DNA of 64,000 bases. It comes from Brachybacterium ginsengisoli. GTDB lineage: Bacteria; Actinomycetota; Actinomycetes; Actinomycetales; Dermabacteraceae. The stretch is taken from NCBI RefSeq assembly GCF_002407065.1, contig NZ_CP023564.1:930001-994000 (forward strand), in the 5' to 3' direction. This document shows, piece after piece, positions 1 through 8,464 of this stretch (positions are counted from its first letter, which is position 1; each line of letters starts with the position of its first letter). The notes under the pieces are model-generated. The model ran no database searches, was not told the origin of the DNA, and saw nothing but the letters and a program-made list of their open reading frames with translations. A program made the position numbers and the translations under genes.

Positions 1-492
1 ATCCTCGCCCTGCACCGGGCGGAGGAGGACGCCGACGGGATCCTGCAGGCGCGCGTCGCCGCGCTGCTCGGCGCCCCTGCGGCCGACGTGCTGGTGGGGC
101 GCTCCTGCCCCCGCTGCGGCTCCTCGGAGCACGGCCGGCCCTGGGCTCGCCGACGCGGAGCGAGGCGCGAGGTGTTCGTGAGCCTCTCCCGGTGCGGTGA
201 GCACCTGATGACCGCGGTGAGCGAGGACGGGCCCGTCGGCGTGGACCTCGAGGCGATCGCCGCCGTGGGCCGGGCCTGGGATCCGCAGCTGACGCTGCAC
301 CCGAGCGAGCGGGCGGCCGCCGAACAGGCGGGACCGCGCGAGCTGGCGGCGCTGTGGGCGCGCAAGGAGGCGGTGCTGAAGTTCCTCGGCACCGGGCTCG
401 AGACCCCGATGAGCGCTGTGCGCCTCGCCGACCATCACGTGGTGGACGTCGCGGCGCCGCCCGGGCACGTGGCGGCGCTGGCCCGGCGCTGA
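1..492 (+). CDS. 4'-phosphopantetheinyl transferase (5'-truncated by window edge)
   Basis: The reading frame is open from base 1, so the gene starts outside the window. The visible 163 codons show the Sfp-type signature: GVDLE (first Mg-binding acidic pair) and WARKEAVLK (the WxxKEA motif), with the CPRCGSSEHGRP segment typical of actinobacterial members. Such enzymes move phosphopantetheine from CoA to the serine of carrier domains. It converges on the M1 peptidase and the adenylation/carrier-domain protein at 1882-5841, which has a carrier serine needing this modification. I infer that it primes that protein, although it could also serve other carriers. Family assignment is firm; the substrate is inferred. 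Confidence 0.85.
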   Translation: MLALHRAEEDADGILQARVAALLGAPAADVLVGRSCPRCGSSEHGRPWARRRGARREVFVSLSRCGEHLMTAVSEDGPVGVDLEAIAAVGRAWDPQLTLHPSERAAAEQAGPRELAALWARKEAVLKFLGTGLETPMSAVRLADHHVVDVAAPPGHVAALARR

Positions 493-562
493 GACCCGGG
501 TCCCGCCGCCGGCTCTGAGCCCCGGGCCCTGCCGTCGGCGCGGATCCCGCCGCGCCGCCGGC

Positions 563-1885
563 TCAGGCCGCCTCGGGCACCGGGCAGGCGGGCAGCGCGG
601 TCTCGAACAGCCACGGCTCGAGCAGGGCGGCGGCGTCCTCGCCGGCCGCTCCCCGCACGTGCTCGAGGAACATCTCGGTGGTGACGTTCCCCGCCCGGTG
701 CTCGCCAAGCCAGCCGGTGAGGAGCGCGAAGAAGCGCTCGTCCCCGAGGTGCAGCCGCAGCGCGTGCACGGCCAGGGCGCCGCGCTTGTAGACACGGTCG
801 TCGAACATCAGCTCCGGGCCCGGATCGGCGAGCTCCAGATCGTCCTGGGGCAGACCCTCGAGCAGGCGGTGATGCGTCTCGACCTCGGCCTGCACCGTCG
901 AGACGCCGGACTCCTCGGCCCACAGCCACTCGCAGTAGCAGGCGAAGCCCTCGTGCAGCCAGATGTCCTGCCAGCGCTTCAGCGTCACCGAGTTGCCGAA
1001 CCACTGATGGGAGAGCTCATGGGCGATCAGCCGCAGGGACTCCCAGGCTGTGTCCACGAAGTTGCTGCCGAAGGTGGACAGCCCCTGGGATTCCAGCGGG
1101 ATCTCCAGCTCGTCCTCGGTGATCACCGCGGTGTACGAGGCGAAGGGATAGTCCCCGAACAGGCCGGCGAAGAAGGCCAGCATCGCCGGCTGGCGGCCGA
1201 AGGTGCACTCGAGCGCCGCCGAGTCCACCGAGGTCGGGGCGAGGGTGCGCACGGGCACCGGGGCACCGGGCTGGTCCACCTGCCGGTAGCGGCCGATCTG
1301 CACCGTCGCGAGGTAGGTGGGCATCGGCACCGTCTGCTCGAAGGCCCAGGTGACGGCGTTGCCCTTGCGGCGGGTGCCGCTGGGCTCGCCGGAGACGGCC
1401 ACGGTGTAGCCGGGCGGCACCGACAGGGAGATGTCGTAGGTCGCCTTGTCGTCCGGGCGGTCGTTGCACGGGTACCAGGAGGGTGCCCCGTGCGGCTGGG
1501 CGGCGACGATGACGCCGTCCTCGAGCTCCTCCCACCCCGCGGTCCCGAGGCCTCGCGAGCGCACGGGTCCCGGTGTGCCGGAGTACTTCACGCGCACGGC
1601 GAGGTCCTCGCCCGGGGTGAGGGGGTGCTTGATGGTGAGGCGTCCGCGCAGGTGGGTGAAGCGCTGCGGCTTCCCTCCCACGAACACCTTGTGCGGGGTC
1701 AGGCCCTGGAGGTCGAGCTGGAAGGACGGAGCCTCGACCAGCGGGCGGCAGGTCAGGGTCGCCTCGCCGTCCAGGCGGTTGCCCTCGAGCTTGTAGGCGA
1801 GGGCGAGGTCGTAGTGCCGCACGGCGAAGCGCGCATCGCCGTGCCGGGGGACGTAGGGGTCGGTGCCCGTGCTGTGAGGGCTCAT
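563..1885 (-). CDS. M1 family zinc metallopeptidase (aminopeptidase N-like, short form)
   Basis: The 440-residue product has the zinc-binding HELSHQWFGN (HExxH) and, about 19 residues later, LHEGFACYCEWLW supplying the third zinc ligand Glu. The exopeptidase loop reads PLESQG instead of GAMEN, a variant I associate with short actinobacterial M1 enzymes. It has no signal peptide or membrane segment and, at about half the length of PepN, lacks the helical C-terminal domain. Its ATG overlaps the stop of the upstream 1319-residue synthetase by 4 nt (ATGA), so the two are probably translated together. A degrading aminopeptidase (Pld) accompanies epsilon-poly-lysine synthetase in Streptomyces as far as I recall, so a role in trimming the synthetase product is possible but unproven. 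Confidence 0.88.
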   Translation of the reverse strand: MSPHSTGTDPYVPRHGDARFAVRHYDLALAYKLEGNRLDGEATLTCRPLVEAPSFQLDLQGLTPHKVFVGGKPQRFTHLRGRLTIKHPLTPGEDLAVRVKYSGTPGPVRSRGLGTAGWEELEDGVIVAAQPHGAPSWYPCNDRPDDKATYDISLSVPPGYTVAVSGEPSGTRRKGNAVTWAFEQTVPMPTYLATVQIGRYRQVDQPGAPVPVRTLAPTSVDSAALECTFGRQPAMLAFFAGLFGDYPFASYTAVITEDELEIPLESQGLSTFGSNFVDTAWESLRLIAHELSHQWFGNSVTLKRWQDIWLHEGFACYCEWLWAEESGVSTVQAEVETHHRLLEGLPQDDLELADPGPELMFDDRVYKRGALAVHALRLHLGDERFFALLTGWLGEHRAGNVTTEMFLEHVRGAAGEDAAALLEPWLFETALPACPVPEAA

Positions 1886-4800
1886 GCGTCCTCCTCCTCG
1901 TCCCAGGGGCCGATGGGGTTGCCGGTCCAGCGCGTCCCGGCCGGGACCAGCTCGCCCCGCATCACGAGGGAGACGGGGCCGACGGTGGCGTGGCGGTCGA
2001 TCGTCGCGGCGGGCAGGATCACGCCGCCGGGGCCCAGGGTCGCACCCTCGGCGAGGGTCACGGCGTCCATGCTCAGCACCCGGTCGTGGAAGAGGTGGGT
2101 CTGGACCACGCAGCCGCGGTTGACGGTGGCGCCGTCGCCCAGGGTCACCAGGTCCATCTCCGGCAGCCAGTACGAGTCGCACCACACGCCCCGGCCCACC
2201 GTCGCCCCGAGCATGCGCAGCCAGACGTTCAGCGCGACGGTGCCGGTGGTGAGGTTCGCGAACCAGGGGGCGGCGAGCACCTCGGTGAAGGTGTCCGCCA
2301 GCTCGTCCCGCCACACGTACGGCGTGAACAGGGCATGCTCGCCCGGCCGGTGGCGACCGATGATCAGCCACTTCGCGGCCACGGTGACGAGCGCTGCCAG
2401 CACCCCGGCCAGCAGCAGCAGCGGGCCGCCGAGCACCACGGCGGCCGCGATGCCGGCGGCGCCCCGGAGCAGCAGCGCGAACAGCGCCGCCCCGATCGCG
2501 ACCGGGAGCAGCTGTGCGAGCACCAGCGGCACCAGCCGGCCGGTCTCCACCAGCCCGCGCTGGATCAGCAGGCGCCGCGGCGGATCGAAGGTGAGCGAGG
2601 TGTCCTCCTCGCCGCTGGTGCGGCGGAGCTTGCGCGGCGGGCTGCCCAGCCAGGACGATCCTGCCTTCGCGGACTTGCGACGCGGGGCGGCGGAGAGCAC
2701 CGCGACCAGGGACTGCTTGGGGACCTTGCGGCCCGGGGCGAGCATGCCGGAGTTGCCCACGAAGGCGCGCTTGCCCACCTTGACGCGCTCCACGCGGATC
2801 CAGCCGCCGCCGAGCTCGTAGGCGCCGATCAGCGTGTCGTCGGCGAGGAAGGCGTGGTCGCCCACGGTCACGAGCGACGGGATCAGCAGCACGGTGGAGA
2901 TCTCCGTGCCCCTGCCCACCCGCGCTCCGAGCAGACGCATCCAGATCGGGGTGAGCGCCCCCGCGTACAGAGGGAACAGCCAGGTCCGGGCCTCGTCGAG
3001 CAGCCGCAGCGTGGCCCAGATCGAGACCCCCGCCGCCGAGCGCAGCGGGTGGTGGCCCGGGGAGACGGCGAGGGAGAGCAGACGGGTCAGAGCCAGCACC
3101 AGCAGAGCCAGCACGGCCAGGGACACGAGCGCGGCGAGCGGCAGCCACGGCAGGGCGGCGACCACCGCCGCGCCGAATGTCGCGGTCCCGCCGACGGCCG
3201 GGAGCAGCACGGCCGCGCCGGCCGCCATCGCGAGGGCGGGCAGGGCGGCGATCACGGTGGCGAGCAGGGCGTAGACCGCCAGCCAGACGGGCGGCCGGGG
3301 CGGGGCGTCGGCGGACCACGGGCCGCGGGCGGCGCCCTGGTGCTCTGCCGGGGACCCGGACCAGAACTCCTCCGCCGGGACGTGCCCGAGCACCGCGGAG
3401 CCCGGGGCGATCTCCGCCTCACGGCCCACGACCGCTCCGGGACCCAGCGTGCTGCGCGCGCCGATCCGGGCCCGCTTGCCGATGCGGACCGACCCGATCA
3501 GCAGCCGGTCCCCGTCGATCCAGTGACCGGCCAGATCGACCTCGGGCTCGATCGAGGCGCCGGAGCCGATCTCGAGCATCCCGGTGACCGGCGGCAGGCT
3601 GTGCAGGTCCACGTCGCGCCCGATCCGCGCCCCGAGCAGCCGGGCGTAGAGCCCGAGCCAGGGCGCACCGGCGAGGCTCACCGCGGCGAGCTCCTCCTGG
3701 ATCCGCTCCGCGAGCCAGAGCCGGAGGTGGACCTTCCCGCCGCGCGGATGGCTGCCGGGGCGCACGCCGCGCAGCAGCAGCCGGGCCAGCAGCGCCGCCA
3801 GCGCCATCCGACCCGGCGGCAACAGCATCACGGCGGCGAGCGGGAGCACCAGCCACAGCGGGAAGGTCACCAGCCAGGGCACCTCGGTGACGAGGCCGCC
3901 GATCGTGGAGATGAGCAGGAGCCAGGTGATCCAGCGCAGCGCCGCGAGCGCCCGCAGAGGAGCCAGGGCCAGCAGCTGGGCGACCTGGGTGCGCCGGCGC
4001 AGCGGGGAGACGGTGCGGTCGTCGCGGGCCGTGGAGGTGCCCATCTGGTCCAGATGGGCGGCGAGGGCGGCGAGCGTGGAGTGGGTGTAGACCTCGCCGA
4101 CGGTGAGCTCGGGGTGCTTCGTGCGCAGACGGCCCACCACCTGCGCGGCGGTGAGCGAACCGCCGCCGGCGTCGAAGAAGTCGTCCCCGCCGGAGGTGGC
4201 CTCGAAGCCCAGCACCTCGCCCCAGATCTCCGCGATCCAGGCGGAGGTGCCGGAGAGCGCGGCCGACGGGGCGGAGGCGGCGGTGGGCAGCGGCCAGGGG
4301 AGGGCGTCCCGGTCGATCTTGCCCGAGGTGCGGGTGGGCAGCTCGTCCACGATCGCCAGACGGGGCACCAGGGCGGCGGGCATCCGCTGCTTCAGCAGCC
4401 CCTTGGCGACCTCCGCGTCGTAGCCGGCGTCGATCGTGAGGTAGCCGACCAGGAGCTTGTTGCCGGACGTCGTGGAGCGCACGGCGGAGGCCGCCCCGAC
4501 CACCCCGGGCAGGCGCAGCATCTGGTCATCGATCTCGCCGAGCTCGATGCGGCGACCGCCGAGCTTGATCTGGTCGTCCGCCCGACCGGCGAAGAGCAGG
4601 CCGTCGGGGTCGTTGACCACCACGTCGCCGGAGCGGTAGGCGCGCTCCCAGCCGAGAGTGGGCATCGGCGCGTACTTCTCGGCGTCCTTCTCGGGGTCGA
4701 GGTAGCGGGCCAGGCCCACCCCGCCGATGATCAGCTCGCCGGAGGCTCCGGGCGCCACGGGGCGGCCGTCGGCGTCGACCACCGCGAGGTCCCAGCCGTC

Positions 4801-5841
4801 CAGCGGCAGGCCGATCCGCACGGGATCCGTGCCGTCGAGCATCGCGCCGCAGGCCACCACGGTCGCCTCGGTGGGGCCGTAGGTGTTCCACACCTCGCGC
4901 CCCGGGGCCTGGAGCCGGGCGGCGAGCTCGGGCGGGCAGGCCTCGCCGCCCATGATGAGCAGGCGCACCTCGGTGAGGGCGCTGTCCGGCCACAGGGAGA
5001 CCAGCGTGGGCACGGTGGAGACGATGGTGATGCGGTTGGCGGCCAGCCAGGGGCCGACGTCCACCCCGGAGCGGACCAGCGAGCGCGGGGCGGGCACCAG
5101 GCAGGCACCGTACGCCCAGGCCAGCCACATCTCCTCGCAGCTGGCGTCGAAGGCGACCGACAGCCCGGCCATGACGCGGTCCCCGGGACCGATCGGGGCG
5201 TCCTGGAGGAACATCCGCGACTCCGCCTGTACGAAGGCGGCGGCGCTGCGGTGGGAGACGGCGACGCCCTTGGGCCTGCCGGTGGATCCGGAGGTGAAGA
5301 TGACCCAGGCGTCGTCCGTCGGCTCCGCCTCGCGGGCGGCGACGGGGTCCGCCTCCCCGTCGGCCGGGACGCCCACGCGGCTCGCCGCGGTGGGAGTGAT
5401 GACCAGGTCGTTGCCGATCACCGCGACGGAGGCGGACTCCTCGAACACGACGCGGGCGCGCTCGTCGGGATCGTCGGCATCCACCGGCACGTAGGCAGCG
5501 CCGGCCACCAGGATCCCGAGGATCGCGACGTAGAGATCGGTGGTGCCGGACTTGATGCGCACGCCGACCTTGTTCCCGGGCCGCACGCCGTGCTCCGCCA
5601 GACGCACGGCGAGCTCGGCGGCCGCCTCGTCGAGGGCGCTGTAGGTGAGCATCTCCTGCCCGCTGTCCACCGCGGGGGAGTCGCCGTGGTCCCTGACCAC
5701 GCGATGGAAGAGGTCCACCAGGGTGGAGGGTGCCGGCGCACGATCACCGGCCAGGAGCTCGGGGAGCAGCCCCGCGGGGCGCTCGGCGGGGGGCTCGGCC
5801 GGCAGGGACGGAGTGTGGTTCACCGGTGGATTAACCCCCAT
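1882..5841 (-). CDS. Pls/PosA-type non-ribosomal peptide synthetase: adenylation, carrier, membrane/hexapeptide-repeat domains
   Basis: The 1319-residue protein has three parts. Residues about 40-510 are an amino-acid adenylation domain: FTSGSTGRPKG near 180, YGPTEAT, YRSGDVV, GRADDQIKLGGRRIELGEI near 417 and TRTSGKIDR. Residues about 530-600 are a carrier domain with GGGSL (attachment Ser near 557). From about 640 to the end, hydrophobic segments alternate with left-handed beta-helix-like hexapeptide blocks such as IGSGASIEPEVD and LAEGATLGPGG. There is no condensation or thioesterase domain. This order is that of epsilon-poly-lysine synthetase, where the membrane part polymerises one amino acid on the carrier. 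The pocket region reads FDASCEEM, placing Glu where GrsA has Trp239, which could suit a basic side chain. The product is unknown. Confidence 0.85.
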   Translation of the reverse strand: MGVNPPVNHTPSLPAEPPAERPAGLLPELLAGDRAPAPSTLVDLFHRVVRDHGDSPAVDSGQEMLTYSALDEAAAELAVRLAEHGVRPGNKVGVRIKSGTTDLYVAILGILVAGAAYVPVDADDPDERARVVFEESASVAVIGNDLVITPTAASRVGVPADGEADPVAAREAEPTDDAWVIFTSGSTGRPKGVAVSHRSAAAFVQAESRMFLQDAPIGPGDRVMAGLSVAFDASCEEMWLAWAYGACLVPAPRSLVRSGVDVGPWLAANRITIVSTVPTLVSLWPDSALTEVRLLIMGGEACPPELAARLQAPGREVWNTYGPTEATVVACGAMLDGTDPVRIGLPLDGWDLAVVDADGRPVAPGASGELIIGGVGLARYLDPEKDAEKYAPMPTLGWERAYRSGDVVVNDPDGLLFAGRADDQIKLGGRRIELGEIDDQMLRLPGVVGAASAVRSTTSGNKLLVGYLTIDAGYDAEVAKGLLKQRMPAALVPRLAIVDELPTRTSGKIDRDALPWPLPTAASAPSAALSGTSAWIAEIWGEVLGFEATSGGDDFFDAGGGSLTAAQVVGRLRTKHPELTVGEVYTHSTLAALAAHLDQMGTSTARDDRTVSPLRRRTQVAQLLALAPLRALAALRWITWLLLISTIGGLVTEVPWLVTFPLWLVLPLAAVMLLPPGRMALAALLARLLLRGVRPGSHPRGGKVHLRLWLAERIQEELAAVSLAGAPWLGLYARLLGARIGRDVDLHSLPPVTGMLEIGSGASIEPEVDLAGHWIDGDRLLIGSVRIGKRARIGARSTLGPGAVVGREAEIAPGSAVLGHVPAEEFWSGSPAEHQGAARGPWSADAPPRPPVWLAVYALLATVIAALPALAMAAGAAVLLPAVGGTATFGAAVVAALPWLPLAALVSLAVLALLVLALTRLLSLAVSPGHHPLRSAAGVSIWATLRLLDEARTWLFPLYAGALTPIWMRLLGARVGRGTEISTVLLIPSLVTVGDHAFLADDTLIGAYELGGGWIRVERVKVGKRAFVGNSGMLAPGRKVPKQSLVAVLSAAPRRKSAKAGSSWLGSPPRKLRRTSGEEDTSLTFDPPRRLLIQRGLVETGRLVPLVLAQLLPVAIGAALFALLLRGAAGIAAAVVLGGPLLLLAGVLAALVTVAAKWLIIGRHRPGEHALFTPYVWRDELADTFTEVLAAPWFANLTTGTVALNVWLRMLGATVGRGVWCDSYWLPEMDLVTLGDGATVNRGCVVQTHLFHDRVLSMDAVTLAEGATLGPGGVILPAATIDRHATVGPVSLVMRGELVPAGTRWTGNPIGPWDEEEDA

Positions 5842-6061
5842 GGAGATGAACGGCAGGGAACAAGACGGCCGCAGAGGTCGCGGAGCTCACCCCGCGGCTT
5901 CTTCCGCCGCCGATCCCGGAAGTGCTCAACAGCACGACACGGACCAGACGGTCGCTCGCATGACCTGGGCTTCTGTACCAGATGCCAGAAATTCCTGCGA
6001 CGAAGCCCCACACTGTGACAGCAGGACACTTTCCTTCCCCCTATGAAGTGGAGAAACGATC

Positions 6062-6346
6062 ATGGGCCTTCTCTGGGCAATCATTTCCTGGATCATCATC
6101 GGCGCGATCATCGGTCTCATCGCTCGGGCCATCATGCCCGGCAAGCAGGCCATGGGCCTCGGCCTGACGATCGTCCTGGGTGTCATCGGCGCGATCGTCG
6201 GCGGATTCATCGGCGGCCTCCTCGGGGGCAACGGCGTCAGCGGCATCCTGTCGAACCCGTGGAGCATCGGGACCATCCTGCTCGCCGTGATCGGTGCGTT
6301 GATCGTCATGGTCATCTACGGCCTGGTCACGAAGAACCGCGCCTGA
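6062..6346 (+). CDS. GlsB/YeaQ/YmgE family small stress membrane protein
   Basis: The 94-residue protein is almost entirely hydrophobic with three predicted membrane segments (about residues 4-24, 32-55 and 68-88). It shows the glycine-rich helix pattern of the YeaQ/YmgE/GlsB family: IGAIIGLIARAIMPG at the start and IGAIVGGFIGGLLGG in the middle. The ATG at 6062 follows GGAG at a suitable distance. These proteins sit in the inner membrane and are often induced by general or osmotic stress, but no biochemical activity is established. The gene stands alone between a 220-nt leader region shared with the divergent synthetase and a terminator hairpin at 6391-6427. Confidence 0.85.
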   Translation: MGLLWAIISWIIIGAIIGLIARAIMPGKQAMGLGLTIVLGVIGAIVGGFIGGLLGGNGVSGILSNPWSIGTILLAVIGALIVMVIYGLVTKNRA

Positions 6347-6390
6347 CGCGATCCTCCCGGGCTCCGAGCCCCCACCTCGGACCCGCAGCA

Positions 6391-6427
6391 CGGCGGCGCC
6401 GTCCCGGATCTCCGGGCGGCGCCGTCG
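6391..6427. terminator. Hairpin terminator between glsB-like gene and yigZ
   Basis: CGGCGCCG-TCCCGGA pairs with TCCGGG-CGGCGCCG (one bulged base), with outer GCACG/CGTGC pairing beyond it. The hairpin sits between convergent genes and probably serves both directions. There is no long T-tract, as usual in this G+C-rich sequence. Confidence 0.6.
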
Positions 6428-6451
6428 TCGTGCGTGGAGGGGCCGGGCGGT

Positions 6452-7105
6452 TCAGAGCGGGACGTCGGCCGTGCGCCGCCCCGCCTCCTCCACCGGGTGG
6501 CGGCCGGAGGACCAGCGGGCGGTGTCGGCGCGCAGGGCGTCGAGGTCCTGCGCGGCCACGAGCACGGTCAGGATCGCGCTGCGCGAGGAGTACTGCGTGG
6601 GCTCGACGCTCGCGCCCTGGGCGGCGGCCCAGATCCTCACCGCGTTCTCCGCGATGCCCACCTCCGCCGGGGGCACCTCGATCCGCGCCACCGCGAGCTC
6701 GGTGCGCCGCAGCAGCGGGGCGGCCGCCACCGCCTGCTCGACCCCCGCGGTGTAGGCGCGCACCAGCCCGCCGGCGCCGAGCTTCACCCCGCCGAAGTAG
6801 CGGATCACGATCGCGAAGGTGTCCACGAGCCCGGCGTGGAGCAGCGACTGCAGCATCGGCATCCCCGCGGTCCCCGCGGGCTCGCCGTCGTCGTTCGAGC
6901 GGTGCATGACGGCGCGGTCCGCCGTCTCGCCGATCACGAGCGCGGTGCAGTGGTGACGGGCATCGGGGTGCTGGGCGCGAGCGGTGCGCAGCAGGGCATC
7001 CGCCTGTTCCACCTCCTGTACGCGGTGCAGGCGGGTGAGGAACCTCGATCGCTTCTCGACCAGCTCCGTCTCGACGTCATCGGCGAGGACCAGAGCATCG
7101 GGCAT
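6452..7105 (-). CDS. yigZ: YigZ/IMPACT family protein (UPF0029)
   Basis: The 217-residue protein matches the YigZ family. Conserved features are EKRSRFLTRLHRV near the N-terminus, DDGEPAGTAGMPML in the centre and RYFGGVKLGAGGLVRAY after it, which together form the characteristic alpha/beta domain, with an EF-G-like C-terminal half. The eukaryotic relative IMPACT regulates translation initiation; the bacterial role is not established. It is a single gene convergent with the stress membrane protein and divergent from the membrane protein at 7203. Confidence 0.9.
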   Translation of the reverse strand: MPDALVLADDVETELVEKRSRFLTRLHRVQEVEQADALLRTARAQHPDARHHCTALVIGETADRAVMHRSNDDGEPAGTAGMPMLQSLLHAGLVDTFAIVIRYFGGVKLGAGGLVRAYTAGVEQAVAAAPLLRRTELAVARIEVPPAEVGIAENAVRIWAAAQGASVEPTQYSSRSAILTVLVAAQDLDALRADTARWSSGRHPVEEAGRRTADVPL

Positions 7106-7202
7106 GCCCTGGAGTCTAGGCCGAACAGGGCCGGACTCCGTGATCGGAGGTCACGGGGGCGCTAGCCTGTGAGCGCATCCCTCACCTTCTCAGGAGCTCG
7201 CC

Positions 7203-7874
7203 GTGACCCAGCCTCCGCAGTCCTCGTCCCCCGGACCTCTCTCCCCGCAGAACGGCCCGTACGGGCAGGGCGGTGTCCCCTCGCCGGGGTCCGCTCCCCA
7301 GCAGGGCTTCGGCCCGCCCCAGCAGGGGTACTCCCAGGCCCCGCAGGGCGTCGGGCAGGCCCCCGCGAAGAAGCCCTCCAAGGCGCCGAAGATCCTCATC
7401 ATCCTCGGCGCGGTGCTCCTCGCGCTCAGCCTGATCATCGGCGTGGTGCTCGCGGTGATCGGCATCGGCGGCGTCGTGGGAGGCACCCAGGACCTCGAGG
7501 TGTTCGACTCCGGCAGCGGCACGATCACGGCCGAGGAGGGCGAGTCCCTCCAGATCTTCGCCGAGGAGGGCGCGCCCGCCCCGAGCTGCACGGTCGACGG
7601 CCCCTCGGTGGGGGAGGGCACCTCGCAGAGCAGCACAATCGGCATCGGCGGCAGGTCGTGGGTGTCGGTGGACTCCTTCACGGCCGAACAGGCCGGTGAC
7701 TACACCGTCACCTGCGGCGACAGTCCGATCGCGGTGGGCCCGCCGGTCTCCATCGGCGGCATCTTCGCAGGCGTCGGCGGCATCCTGCTGGCCGTCTTCG
7801 GCGGGGCGCTCGGATTCCTGCTGCTGCTCATCGGCGTGATCCTGGTGATCGTGCGGAAGAAGAGGACCGCCTGA
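7203..7874 (+). CDS. Membrane protein with Pro/Gln/Gly-rich N-terminal tail
   Basis: The family is not recognised. The 223-residue product starts at GTG 7203, preceded by AGGAG at 7191-7195. Residues 1-60 are a low-complexity Pro/Gln/Gly/Ser tail of the sort that precedes membrane anchors in many actinobacterial proteins, followed by a lysine cluster (AKKPSKAPK). A membrane segment at about 63-90 leads into an acidic region containing a conserved-looking APSCTVDGPS...DYTVTCGD pair of cysteines, then a second hydrophobic stretch at about 180-217 and a KKRTA end. This suggests an extracytoplasmic loop with a disulfide between two membrane helices. The terminator at 7906-7949 ends the transcript. 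Confidence 0.7.
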   Translation: MTQPPQSSSPGPLSPQNGPYGQGGVPSPGSAPQQGFGPPQQGYSQAPQGVGQAPAKKPSKAPKILIILGAVLLALSLIIGVVLAVIGIGGVVGGTQDLEVFDSGSGTITAEEGESLQIFAEEGAPAPSCTVDGPSVGEGTSQSSTIGIGGRSWVSVDSFTAEQAGDYTVTCGDSPIAVGPPVSIGGIFAGVGGILLAVFGGALGFLLLLIGVILVIVRKKRTA

Positions 7875-7905
7875 TCGCAGCGGATCCCGGCACCCGGTGC
7901 CGGAC

Positions 7906-7949
7906 ACGACGGAGCCCGGCAGGAGTGATCTCCTGCCGGGCTCCGTCGT
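7906..7949. terminator. Bidirectional terminator (20-bp perfect stem)
   Basis: ACGACGGAGCCCGGCAGGAG (7906-7925) is followed by a 4-nt TGAT loop and its exact complement (7930-7949). It separates the convergent membrane-protein gene and ectC. Confidence 0.85.
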
Positions 7950-7964
7950 CGTCGGGCGCCGGGC

Positions 7965-8357
7965 TCAGGCGTCCTCGGTGATCAGCGGGTACACGCCGTT
8001 CTCGTCGTGGACCTCGCGGCCCGTGACCGGCGGGTTGAACACGCACACGCACTTGATCTCGGTGCGGGGGCGCACGATGTGCTTGTCGTGGTCGTTGAGC
8101 AGGTAGAGGCTGCCGGGGGCGAGTTCGTGGATCTCACCGGTGGCGAGGTCCTCGATGGTGCCCTCGCCCTGCGTGATGAAGACGGCCTCGATGTGGTTGG
8201 CGTACCAGAAGTAGCTCTCGGTGCCGGCGTAGAGGGTGGTCTCGTGGACGGAGAAGCCCACGCCCTCCTTGGCCAGGATGATGCGCTTGGAGCGCCAGTT
8301 CTCCGACGTGATGTCGGCGTCGGTGCCTTCGACCTCTGCGAGGGTGCGGACGAGCAT
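7965..8357 (-). CDS. ectC: L-ectoine synthase
   Basis: The 130-residue cupin enzyme closes N4-acetyl-L-2,4-diaminobutyrate to ectoine. It begins [16 protein letters not shown] and carries the EctC hallmarks [24 protein letters not shown] and [15 protein letters not shown]...G..Y.LNDHDKH, at the normal family length. A good GGAAGGA site precedes the ATG. It is the last gene of ectA-ectB-ectC on the minus strand, 107 nt after ectB, with a hairpin in the gap. No ectD hydroxylase or aspartate kinase follows, so the visible pathway stops at ectoine. Confidence 0.97.
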   Translation of the reverse strand: MLVRTLAEVEGTDADITSENWRSKRIILAKEGVGFSVHETTLYAGTESYFWYANHIEAVFITQGEGTIEDLATGEIHELAPGSLYLLNDHDKHIVRPRTEIKCVCVFNPPVTGREVHDENGVYPLITEDA

Positions 8358-8422
8358 GGGGGATTCCTTCCGGTGGATGGTCCAGGGTCAGGGGTCTGCG
8401 CGGGTGGGCCCCGGCGCAGAGC

Positions 8423-8454
8423 GTCGGCCCGTCGACGGCTGCCGACGGGCCGAC
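8423..8454 (-). promoter_or_regulatory. Intercistronic hairpin between ectB and ectC
   Basis: GTCGGCCCGTCG (8423-8434) pairs perfectly with CGACGGGCCGAC (8443-8454) across an 8-nt loop, 10 nt beyond the ectB stop codon. It could partly terminate, or protect the upstream mRNA and so lower ectC relative to ectB. The ectA-ectB gap (9785-9878) also holds a hairpin (CCGGGCGC/GCGCCCGG). Confidence 0.5.
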
Positions 8455-8464
8455 GAGAGGGTGG

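Noticed and set aside
1990..6018. 1342-codon plus-strand open frame opposite the synthetase
   Set aside because: Composition is Gly/His/Arg/Gln-rich without domains and it runs antisense to a clearly recognisable adenylation-domain gene.
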